From Spirochaetaceae bacterium (GTDB lineage: Bacteria; Spirochaetota; Spirochaetia; DSM-27196; PXBQ01): a stretch of DNA of 8,195 bases. Below are positions 1 through 6,982 of the stretch, one piece after another. Location of the stretch: positions 1 through 8,195 of the forward strand of contig PXBQ01000217.1 in assembly GCA_003566875.1 (NCBI GenBank), given 5' to 3'. Made by a program: the position numbers and the translations under genes. Each line of letters starts with the position of its first letter. Within the stretch, counting starts at the first letter, position 1. The notes beneath the pieces were generated by a model. That model saw nothing but the letters and a program-made list of their open reading frames with translations. It was not told the origin of the DNA and searched no databases.

Positions 1-2751
1 CGCCGAATCGCCGAACACGCACCGACGGTCGAAAAAAACGTTGCAGTGCGCGAGCGCCTTGTCGTCGGGTTCCGCGATCCACTCGGAAAAGTATCGCTTC
101 CATTGCGAAAGCGGCCGATTCCAGAGTGGGTTTTTTGCCATGTTTTCGCCCTTGCAGTACGCGTACCCGACTCGCGCGAGTCCGTCGCACACGCGTTCGC
201 CCAGTTCGAGAAAGTATGCCGCCGCCGAGTCCGGATCGGACGTCGGGTCTTCGTATACGAGCGCGTTGTCCTGGTCGGTTGCAAGCGTCTGTTCGCGACG
301 CGCTTCGCTTCCGAGCGCGACGAACGCAAAGCGGACGGGTGGGGGGCCGAGTTCATCGATGACAAGTCGGATAAGCCGTTCGGTGATCGCGTCGGAAACC
401 GTCGTCGTCACGTGGCAGATGTTGCGTGCGAGCGCACCGGACTCGATCAACGATCCGATCAGGAACGGGATTTTCTCACGGCACTCGATCAGATCTTCGA
501 TACTATGCGACCGTCCGATCTGTTGCGTCAGCACGACGACGGAGTACCGGTCGGGCTGAACCGCGCGTGCGCTTTTTATCATCCCGACGAGCTTCTCCCC
601 CGCGTCGATAACCGCAAGCCGTCCGACGGTCTTTTCGCGTTCGAGCATCATCGCCTCAAAGACCGGCGCACTCTCGTAAATCGTTACGACGGGTGACGTC
701 ATGATCCTGGAAACCGGCCGGCGGAGATCGAGTCGTGCGTCGACCACGCGCTCCATGACGTCGCGATCGGTTACGATACCGACGAGATCACCCGACGGGG
801 AGACGATCGTGAGACCGTCGATACCTTCGCGCGTCATGAGTCGAACCGCCTCCTCGATCGGCGTGTCGAGTCTGCACGAGTGCGGTGGGGTCATCGAGTC
901 GCGAACGGGTTCGGTGAGGAATAGCAGAGACGTCTGAAGTTGAGCGATGAGTTGCTCGCGTGCGACGTCGGACTGTCGCGCGCGGTGACGCGTTATGTCC
1001 TGCACGCTGAGAAGGATTGCGCGCCGACCGGAGAAAAAAACGGTCGTCGCCGAGAGCAGAATCGCGACGGTTTGGCCGTCCTTTTTTCTGAGCCGTGTCT
1101 CGAACGGTTCGCGAACCTCGTTCCCGTCTGCGATGAGCTCGAGGTACTCGTGCGTCTGGTCGTCGTCGGCGAGAAGGATATCGTGAAGATCGAGGAATGC
1201 TAGTTCGGTCGCTGTGTACCCAAGAACCTCGAGAAGCGACGCGTTCGCGTACGTGCACCGACCGTCGACGAGCAGAAGCGTGCCGCTTGTTGAGGACTCG
1301 ACCAGTGCGCGGTATCTTTCGTGCGAGAGCCGTATTTCTGCTTCGGCGTCGCTGCGTTTGCGTTCGATTTTGAGGCTCTGGTAGGCGATCATTAGGAGTA
1401 GCGCCGCCGCGATGATCGTGACGATGAACGACGCGTCGATTAGGCGTCTGGTGATTCGGTCGATCTCGGCGGAGACGTCGTCGACGTACATCCCCGTGCC
1501 TATTATCCACCCCCATGGCTCGAACCCACGGACGTACGACTCTTTCGCCTCAAGGCGGTCGGGGTCGTCCTGCCACTGCCAAACGTACCGAACAAACCCG
1601 GACGATTGTTCACGGACGGTTTCGACGAACGCGACAAAAGGCCGCACGCCGTCGGGATCGGTGAACTCCGTCAAATCGCTTCCCTCGAGGTCCTCGCGAT
1701 ACGGATGCATCACCATCCGCGGGCTCATGTCGGTAATCCAGAAGTAGTCTTTCTCGTCCGGCCCGTAACGCAGGCGGCGAACTCTCGCTTTCGCGGCTTC
1801 CTGCGCCGCGGCCTCGGTCAGATCTCCGGTCTCGGCCTCGCGGTGGTAGTCGCGGAGGATGCTCCACGCAGAGTTCGTGAGCTCGGTCGTCATCTCCCGC
1901 TTTCGTTCGACGAGAATATTCTCGATCGTGGGAATTAGAGCGCCGAACAAAAGCGCCACAAAGAATCCGATCACGAGCAGCGACGGTACCACTATTCGCA
2001 GAAGTAACCAACTCCAGTTGATCGTTCCCGGGTGTGCATCCTGCGTGATCGTGCCGTCGGCTTTTTCGCCTCTCCCGCTTATACCGTTCCGGGCGTGATC
2101 GCCAAGCGCTTCGCGAAACTGCTTCCAGCGTCGGACCGGCATCGCGACGCCGTGCGACAAGATGCCCGGCTGATGCGGACCGTGGAAATCGCTTCCGGCC
2201 GAGGTTATGAGCTCGAACCGGTCGGCGAGACCGACAAGGTACTCCTGTTCGTCGGACGAGTACGGTTTGTAGTACGCCTCGAGCCCGTCGAGCCCGAGTT
2301 CGACGAGCTGCTCGATCTTGCCTTCGAGCTCCGCGCCCTTCCACGGGGTGTGCAGCGGATGCGCGAGCACAACGATTCCGCCGGCCTCATGCACCGCCTC
2401 GATGAGCCGTCGTGCGCCGGCGGGTACCGGTAGGACATCACGGAGCGCGGAATGGTCGGGGTCGAACCCGTACGCGAGAACGTGTATCACGTTCCCTTCG
2501 AACATCGCGTGCAGCTCGGCGCCGACGATGTGCGAGATTCCGTGACGGGTTACGACATCGTGAAACGGCACGAGCCCAACCAACGTTTGGTGATCCGTGA
2601 GCGACGCGACACCGACTCCGGCGTCAGCGAGCATCTCCGCTACGGCCGCGGGCGAGTAGTACCCGTCGCTCGCGTCGGAGTGGCAGTGAAGATCGACGGT
2701 CACGTACGTCGTGCCCTTCGTCGACCGGCGGTTCTGGTTCTCAACTCCCAT
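1..2751 (-). CDS. PHP-Cache-PAS-CBS-CBS-DUF294 membrane sensor protein (3' end outside window)
   Basis: Reading the minus strand from ATG at 2751 gives 917 sense codons without a stop to the window edge, so the C-terminus is missing. Residues 15-215 form a PHP metal phosphoesterase domain with its ligand motifs: HCH at 22-24, D29, TDH at 52-54, E79, H131 and SDFH at 187-190. A transmembrane helix (about 249-273), a Cache-type periplasmic domain (about 275-432, with YFWITD at 336-341 and MHP at 348-350) and a second helix (about 441-458) follow. A PAS domain (about 475-590), CBS domains (about 615-672 and 678-733) and a DUF294 nucleotidyltransferase (about 757 onward) complete it. The latter carries GSEARRE (814-820) and TDQDN (825-829), the family's catalytic G-S and D-x-D residues. 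No kinase, GGDEF or methyl-accepting region is visible. Predicted topology puts PHP and PAS-CBS-DUF294 in the cytoplasm. A GTG at 2703, preceded by AAGGG, is an alternative start that still keeps the PHP domain. The substrate is unknown. Confidence 0.9.
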   Translation of the reverse strand, partial: MGVENQNRRSTKGTTYVTVDLHCHSDASDGYYSPAAVAEMLADAGVGVASLTDHQTLVGLVPFHDVVTRHGISHIVGAELHAMFEGNVIHVLAYGFDPDHSALRDVLPVPAGARRLIEAVHEAGGIVVLAHPLHTPWKGAELEGKIEQLVELGLDGLEAYYKPYSSDEQEYLVGLADRFELITSAGSDFHGPHQPGILSHGVAMPVRRWKQFREALGDHARNGISGRGEKADGTITQDAHPGTINWSWLLLRIVVPSLLVIGFFVALLFGALIPTIENILVERKREMTTELTNSAWSILRDYHREAETGDLTEAAAQEAAKARVRRLRYGPDEKDYFWITDMSPRMVMHPYREDLEGSDLTEFTDPDGVRPFVAFVETVREQSSGFVRYVWQWQDDPDRLEAKESYVRGFEPWGWIIGTGMYVDDVSAEIDRITRRLIDASFIVTIIAAALLLMIAYQSLKIERKRSDAEAEIRLSHERYRALVESSTSGTLLLVDGRCTYANASLLEVLGYTATELAFLDLHDILLADDDQTHEYLELIADGNEVREPFETRLRKKDGQTVAILLSATTVFFSGRRAILLSVQDITRHRARQSDVAREQLIAQLQTSLLFLTEPVRDSMTPPHSCRLDTPIEEAVRLMTREGIDGLTIVSPSGDLVGIVTDRDVMERVVDARLDLRRPVSRIMTSPVVTIYESAPVFEAMMLEREKTVGRLAVIDAGEKLVGMIKSARAVQPDRYSVVVLTQQIGRSHSIEDLIECREKIPFLIGSLIESGALARNICHVTTTVSDAITERLIRLVIDELGPPPVRFAFVALGSEARREQTLATDQDNALVYEDPTSDPDSAAAYFLELGERVCDGLARVGYAYCKGENMAKNPLWNRPLSQWKRYFSEWIAEPDDKALAHCNVFFDRRCVFGDSA

Positions 2752-2757
2752 ACGGCT

Positions 2758-2792
2758 AGTATACTATAACGCATCGTTGAAGACGCCCGCAA
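2758..2792 (-). promoter_or_regulatory. candidate promoter of the PHP-Cache-PAS-CBS-DUF294 gene
   Basis: On the minus strand TTGCGG (2792-2787) and TATAGT (2768-2763) are 18 bp apart and resemble sigma-70 -35 and -10 boxes. The start point would fall near 2756, only about 5 nt before the ATG at 2751, and no Shine-Dalgarno sequence precedes that ATG. Translation would then be nearly leaderless, or would begin at GTG 2703 behind AAGGG (2718-2714). This is pattern matching only. Confidence 0.35.
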
Positions 2793-2805
2793 TAACGGAG
2801 ATACT
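2777..2805 (+). promoter_or_regulatory. candidate promoter of the SUMF1-ankyrin gene pair
   Basis: TTGAAG (2777-2782) and GATACT (2800-2805) are 17 bp apart, each matching four of six sigma-70 consensus bases. Transcription would begin near 2812, leaving a leader of about 45 nt that contains the GGGG ribosome-binding element at 2845-2848. The -35/-10 spacer overlaps the candidate -35 box of the divergent minus-strand promoter. The assignment is weak. Confidence 0.33.
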
Positions 2806-2856
2806 TACTCAAGTGACGCGACGGCGCGCCGAAATGTAGATTACGGGGTAAAAAAC

Positions 2857-4299
2857 GTGCGACGTTTCCGGTCTTTGCTCATCGTGTTTGCTCTCATCGC
2901 CGCTTCCGTTTCGGGGCAGAGTACCGTCGCCGTTCGAGGTGGAACATTTCTGATGGGGAGCGAGGTTCGGCACAACGAGCGTCCCGTGCGGCGGGTCACC
3001 GTCGACGACTTTGCGATCTTCCGGTTTGAGCTCACTTTTCGCGAGTACGAAGAGTTTGCGCGCGAGACGAACCGAGCCGTCCCGTCCGATCCGTTGGGAT
3101 GGGGACGCGAGTCGCGCCCGGTCATACACGTAAGCTGGAACGACGCAGTCCTCTACGCAAATTGGCTGAGCCGTCGCGACGGACTATCACCGGCGTACGA
3201 CGTCCGAGCCGACGGTGTGGTCTGGAACCGGACGGCCGACGGTTGGCGGTTGCCGACCGAGGCCGAGTTTGAGTTTGCCGCGCGCGGCGGGCTTGCCGCC
3301 GAGGACACGCGGTACGCCGGAGGCTCGGATATCGACACGGTCGCGTGGTACGCCGGAAACTCCGGCGGAATGACGCAGCCGGTAGGGTCAAAACAACCGA
3401 ACGAGCTCGGCCTGTACGACATGAGTGGAAACGTCGCCGAGTGGATCTGGGATCGATACGCTCTGTACCCGCAAGCCGACGAGCACGACCCGATCGGTCC
3501 GACAACCGGAGAGCAACGCGTCGTCCGCGGCGGAAGCTGGCTCGGAACCGAAGAGAGCCCGCGCGTGACCCACCGTCTCGGATTTCGTCCCGATCATCGG
3601 GCCGGGAATATCGGATTCCGGCTTGTCAGGACGATCACGATCACCGCCGAACCAGAACTAGAACCAGAACTAGAACCAGAACGCGTGGATGAACCGACTG
3701 TGCTGATCGAGGCAGGAACGTTTCTGATGGGCGACGCTGACGCGGAGTTCGACGAAAAACCGGTGAGTCGCGTCCGGCTCGATGCGTTCGATGTCGCCCG
3801 AAGAGCCGTCTCGCGGGCCGAGTTCGAAACGTTTGTCTCGTCGACCGGCCATTCATCGATCGCCGACGGTACGATCCGACCGGATGAGCCCGTCAGGAAC
3901 GTGACGTGGTTCGACGCGATCGTTTACGCGAATTGGTTGAGCCTCGAGCACGGCTTGACTCCCGCGTACTCGATGACACGAAACGAGGTAACGTGGAATC
4001 GGGAAGCCGACGGATGGCGGCTCCCGACCGAGGCCGAATGGGAGTATGCTGCGCGAACCGCCATCGATACCGGCGAATCGGTCGAGCCGAGTGGTCTCTG
4101 GGAATGGGTCTGGGATTACTACGACCTTTACCCCGGAACCGACCGGGTGAATCCCTCCGGGCCCGCGCACGGTTTCTTTCGTGTTCTTCGCGGAGGCCCG
4201 CGCCCGGACGGAACGATGACGCGGAGCTCGCGCAGCATGAGCCCACCGTCGTTTCGCAGCGAGTCGTACGGCTTTCGAGTCGTTAAATCGGTGCGATAA
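2857..4299 (+). CDS. exported tandem SUMF1/FGE-sulfatase-domain protein, cysteine-free
   Basis: The protein has 480 residues and starts at GTG with GGGG 8 nt upstream; no other in-frame start lies close upstream. Residues 1-20 form a signal peptide (basic MRRFR, hydrophobic core, SVSG before Q21), so it is probably secreted or periplasmic. Two SUMF1-type (FGE-sulfatase) domains follow. The first (about 24-260) is complete, with GGTFLMGS (28-35), WRLPTEAE (130-137), LYDMSGNVAEW (186-196) and RGGSW (224-228). The second (about 281-478) repeats GTFLMG and WRLPTEAE but lacks about 36 residues between RLPTEAE and EWVWD, and RGGSW is replaced by RGGPR. A Glu-Pro linker joins them. The protein contains no cysteine, so it lacks the Cys pair that formylglycine-generating enzymes need for catalysis; a binding or structural role is more likely. 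It lies 34 bp upstream of the ankyrin lipoprotein gene and is probably co-transcribed with it. Confidence 0.92.
   Translation: MRRFRSLLIVFALIAASVSGQSTVAVRGGTFLMGSEVRHNERPVRRVTVDDFAIFRFELTFREYEEFARETNRAVPSDPLGWGRESRPVIHVSWNDAVLYANWLSRRDGLSPAYDVRADGVVWNRTADGWRLPTEAEFEFAARGGLAAEDTRYAGGSDIDTVAWYAGNSGGMTQPVGSKQPNELGLYDMSGNVAEWIWDRYALYPQADEHDPIGPTTGEQRVVRGGSWLGTEESPRVTHRLGFRPDHRAGNIGFRLVRTITITAEPELEPELEPERVDEPTVLIEAGTFLMGDADAEFDEKPVSRVRLDAFDVARRAVSRAEFETFVSSTGHSSIADGTIRPDEPVRNVTWFDAIVYANWLSLEHGLTPAYSMTRNEVTWNREADGWRLPTEAEWEYAARTAIDTGESVEPSGLWEWVWDYYDLYPGTDRVNPSGPAHGFFRVLRGGPRPDGTMTRSSRSMSPPSFRSESYGFRVVKSVR
3649..3683 (+). repeat. 12-bp tandem repeat encoding the Glu-Pro interdomain linker
   Basis: The unit GAACCAGAACTA occurs nearly three times in direct succession (3649-3660, 3661-3672, then GAACCAGAACG). 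It is in frame and encodes E-P-E-L units at residues 265-275, between the two SUMF1 domains. Twelve is a multiple of three, so gain or loss of a unit would change linker length without a frameshift. Confidence 0.85.
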
Positions 4300-4324
4300 A
4301 AAAATAGAGTCGAAACCGGCAGGC

Positions 4325-4328
4325 AGGA
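4325..4328 (+). promoter_or_regulatory. ribosome binding site favouring the 4334 start of the ankyrin gene
   Basis: AGGA lies 5 nt before the ATG at 4334. The internal ATG at 4385 (residue 18) would give a more standard 18-residue lipoprotein signal peptide, but it has only AGG at 4378-4380 before it. The site favours the upstream start without excluding the internal one. Confidence 0.5.
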
Positions 4329-4333
4329 AAAAA

Positions 4334-6907
4334 ATGAAGACGAACAACAAATGCGGCGTGAGCGATCGGACGGCAGCAGGTCGGATGATCCGGATTCTTG
4401 TAGTGCTTTTCGGTTTCTCGGCGCTGTTGTTCTCGTGCGCGACCCCAATGCCCGAGCAGCCGGAGCCCGAACCCGTCGAAGAGATCGACGAAGTCGATGA
4501 CTCCCTCGCGGGAATCATTGCGCGTGGCGATACCGAGGCGCTCGAAAGGTTGTTCGGGCTGCACGTCGATCTTGAACAGGTCGATGCCGAAGGGCGGACA
4601 CCTTTGCACGTTGCGGTGATCGACGGTAACCATCGGGCGGCCGTGCTTCTTCTTCAACGTGGTGCCGAACCGGATTCCCGTGATCCGGAACGAAAAACCC
4701 CGTTGCATTACGCGGTCGAACTCGGCCGCGCGTCTATCGTTTCGGTCCTGGTGGAACACGGTGCGTCGGTCTATTCGGAAGACCAAACCGGTGCGACACC
4801 GATTAAAATGGTTCTCGACGGTCCGGCCGAGCTGTACGAAGCGGCGTTGACATCGGCTACTGCGCGTCGGACCGACGACCATGGCCGAACGCCGTTGCAT
4901 TACGCATCCGTTGCGGGGCGGGTTTCGGTCGTCGAACACCTGATTGCGGTTGGAGCGAGTCTTACTGTTCGCGACTCCTCGGGCGCGACTCCGCTTGACG
5001 CCGGACTCACGAACACGGAGCGATACGAGAATGCGCGGGTTGCCGAGCTTTTGATTGGGCGCGATGCGCCTCTTCCGCGCGATGAAGATCTCCTGTTCTT
5101 CTACCGGACCGTTGCGAGCCGCAACTGGAATTCTCGGTTCGCCGATCGCGCGACCGCGCTTCATAATGCGGCATCCGGTGGGCACACAGGAATTGTCCGG
5201 TTGTTGAACGAACGCGGTGCGGAGCTTGACGCGCTCGATTCATCCGGGCGGACCGCGCTTCACCACGCGTTGGCGAACGCGCACCTGCCGGCCGCCGCGG
5301 TACTCCTTGACGCGGGCGCGGGAGCCTCGGCGCGTGATCTCGACGGGAACGGTGTATTCCACTTTGCGTTGGTCTCGGCAACGCCACGAGAAGCGATAGA
5401 GATCCTGATCGCCAATCGCGTGAACGCATCACTGCGCAACTCCGAAGGTGATACCGCGCTTCATCGGGTGGTGAGGCTCGATACGTCGAGCGAGTTTCGC
5501 AGCGATCTCGTGCGGCTTTTGCTTTTCGGTGGTGCGGATGTCAACGTGCAGAACGACGAAGGAACGACGGCGCTGCTCGAGGCGGTTCGCCGACGGGATC
5601 GGCCCGTGGCAGAGTTGCTTCTTGCGGCCGGTGCAGGCGTCTTTTTTGAGAATAACGCGGGCGATTCACCGGCTCGCGCGGCGTTCGAGTTCGGGTCGGG
5701 TGTGATCGAGTGGTTTGTCGAGGCTGCGGGAGTGACATTGCGCGATACGGACGGTAACTCGCTCCTGCACGCCGCCGCGCGCGATAACAGACCGGACGCG
5801 GTGGAGTATCTACTTGAAAACGGGATGACGGTTTCGGTGAGAAACGGCGCGGGAGAAACACCGCTCCACACCGCGATCCGCAACCGAGCGACTGACGCCG
5901 CGCACGCCTTGATCTCTGCCGGCGCAAACCTCTACGCACTCAACAACGAGGGGCGTTCGCCGATTTCATTCGCGTTCGACCACGATCGAGAGTGGCGCGG
6001 TCGTTTTTTTACCGCGGACGTGCTCTCGATTCGCGATACCGCGGACAACACATTGCTCGCGTCGGCGGTGACCGACGGACGAACCGATTCGGTCCAACAG
6101 CTGCTCGAGCTCGGCGCCGATGTTCACGCGCGTGACCGTGCCGGTAACACGGCGCTCCATCAGGCCGCGAGGCTCGGCGAAATCGAGGCTCTTCGGCTCT
6201 TGACCGCCGCGGGCGCACAAGTGGCGACCCGTGATGCGCAAGGTAACTCGCCGCTTCATGTGATCGGGCCGGGTGACGCCGAGAGAGCGATCGAACTGCT
6301 CCTCACACGCGGGGCGGAGCTTGAATCGAGAAACAACGAAGGACGTACGCCGCTGCACGAAGCGGCGCGGCGCGACGACGGTGACGTCGTCCGTGTCTTG
6401 CTCGCGCGCGGAGCGTCGCCCGACACGCGCGACTCGCGTGGTCGGACGCCGCTTTTTGACGTCGTCCAAGCGGGGCACGCGAGCACTTCCGTGGCCTTGA
6501 TCGAGGCAGGCGCACCGGTAAACGCGCGTGACTTTGACGGCAATACTCCGCTTCACGTCGCGGTGTCCGAAAGCCATGGTGAGCTCATCCGTGTCGGACG
6601 GTCTCTCGGCGTCGATATCTTCTCAGAGAACGCGCAGGGCCAAACCGCTCTCGACATCGCGTTCCTGCACGGCGGCGGTCGCCTCGAGGCTCTCGTCGAT
6701 CGGTTCAATGTCAACGAACAGGACAACCGGGGTAACACGCCGTTGCATCGTGCGCTGTTGAGCAACGCGCCGACCGAGGCGATCGAGTATCTGGTTTCAC
6801 TCGGCGGGGATCTCGGAATTCGAAACGCACGGGGGAGGAGGCCGATCGATATCGCGCGCGAAAACGAGAATGCGACTCAGATTCGTCTCATTGAACAGGG
6901 ACGATAA
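4334..6907 (+). CDS. ankyrin-repeat lipoprotein (about 23 repeats)
   Basis: The predicted product has 857 residues. A hydrophobic stretch (20-34) ending in LLFSC gives a lipobox-like site with C35 as the probable lipidated residue; the sequence fits the relaxed lipoboxes of spirochaetes. An acidic, proline-rich spacer (about 37-56) follows, then a capping helix pair (about 57-86) and about 23 ankyrin repeats to the C-terminus. Repeat starts, seen as G-x-T-P-L-H or variants, fall near residues 87, 120, 153, 184, 217, 272, 305, 338, 372, 410, 443, 474, 507, 540, 571, 604, 637, 670, 703, 736, 769, 800 and 834. Most units are 33 residues; several are 31, and the unit at 217 is about 55. No enzymatic domain is seen. 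Ankyrin arrays bind proteins, so an envelope scaffold or adhesin-like role is inferred. The ligand is unknown. An alternative start is ATG 4385. Confidence 0.93.
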   Translation: MKTNNKCGVSDRTAAGRMIRILVVLFGFSALLFSCATPMPEQPEPEPVEEIDEVDDSLAGIIARGDTEALERLFGLHVDLEQVDAEGRTPLHVAVIDGNHRAAVLLLQRGAEPDSRDPERKTPLHYAVELGRASIVSVLVEHGASVYSEDQTGATPIKMVLDGPAELYEAALTSATARRTDDHGRTPLHYASVAGRVSVVEHLIAVGASLTVRDSSGATPLDAGLTNTERYENARVAELLIGRDAPLPRDEDLLFFYRTVASRNWNSRFADRATALHNAASGGHTGIVRLLNERGAELDALDSSGRTALHHALANAHLPAAAVLLDAGAGASARDLDGNGVFHFALVSATPREAIEILIANRVNASLRNSEGDTALHRVVRLDTSSEFRSDLVRLLLFGGADVNVQNDEGTTALLEAVRRRDRPVAELLLAAGAGVFFENNAGDSPARAAFEFGSGVIEWFVEAAGVTLRDTDGNSLLHAAARDNRPDAVEYLLENGMTVSVRNGAGETPLHTAIRNRATDAAHALISAGANLYALNNEGRSPISFAFDHDREWRGRFFTADVLSIRDTADNTLLASAVTDGRTDSVQQLLELGADVHARDRAGNTALHQAARLGEIEALRLLTAAGAQVATRDAQGNSPLHVIGPGDAERAIELLLTRGAELESRNNEGRTPLHEAARRDDGDVVRVLLARGASPDTRDSRGRTPLFDVVQAGHASTSVALIEAGAPVNARDFDGNTPLHVAVSESHGELIRVGRSLGVDIFSENAQGQTALDIAFLHGGGRLEALVDRFNVNEQDNRGNTPLHRALLSNAPTEAIEYLVSLGGDLGIRNARGRRPIDIARENENATQIRLIEQGR
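4592..6904 (+). repeat. ankyrin repeat array, coding
   Basis: This stretch encodes residues 87-857 as tandem units of about 99 bp (33 codons). The units have diverged at DNA level, so it is a protein-level repeat and shows no recent DNA duplication. Recurrent elements are the G-N/R-T-P-L-H turn, an L-L-x-x-G-A helix end and an R-D or R-N loop. Confidence 0.9.
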
Positions 6908-6921
6908 TCGGTGCGTATAGA
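6891..6921 (+). promoter_or_regulatory. candidate bipA promoter
   Basis: TTGAAC (6891-6896), inside the last codons of the ankyrin gene, and TATAGA (6916-6921) are 19 bp apart and resemble sigma-70 boxes, each matching four of six. The leader would be about 55 nt. The rest of the 75-bp gap holds only a short 4-bp-stem palindrome (6926-6936) and the bipA ribosome-binding site; no convincing terminator separates the ankyrin gene from bipA, so read-through is possible. Confidence 0.28.
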
Positions 6922-6982
6922 CACAGCTCGGTGAGCGTGGTACACACACTCGGGACGCGTTCTGCGCCGACCGAGGAGAAAA

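Noticed and set aside
46..696. 216-codon open frame on the plus strand at the left end
   Set aside because: It lies opposite the CBS and DUF294 coding sequence, which carries clear motifs on the minus strand; the plus-strand product resembles nothing.
2010..2110. Possible boundary between a separate PHP gene and a separate sensor gene
   Set aside because: I read the minus strand codon by codon through this stretch and found no stop or frame change, so one fused product is supported.
788..2344. Two minus-strand frames (788-1516 and 1610-2344) with Arg-rich products
   Set aside because: They are in a different frame from the continuous PHP-Cache-PAS-CBS-DUF294 sequence and have low-complexity Arg/Ser-rich composition typical of shadow frames.
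4150..4296. Variable region of a diversity-generating retroelement, since some DGR targets such as TvpA have this fold
   Set aside because: No reverse transcriptase, template repeat or AAC/AAT-rich codon stretch is seen in the window.
4283..5185. 300-codon minus-strand frame opposite the ankyrin gene
   Set aside because: The plus strand encodes regular ankyrin repeats here; the antisense frame has no start signal or recognisable domain.
6926..6936. Palindrome GCTC-GGT-GAGC after the ankyrin gene, as a terminator
   Set aside because: The stem has only 4 bp and no T tract follows.
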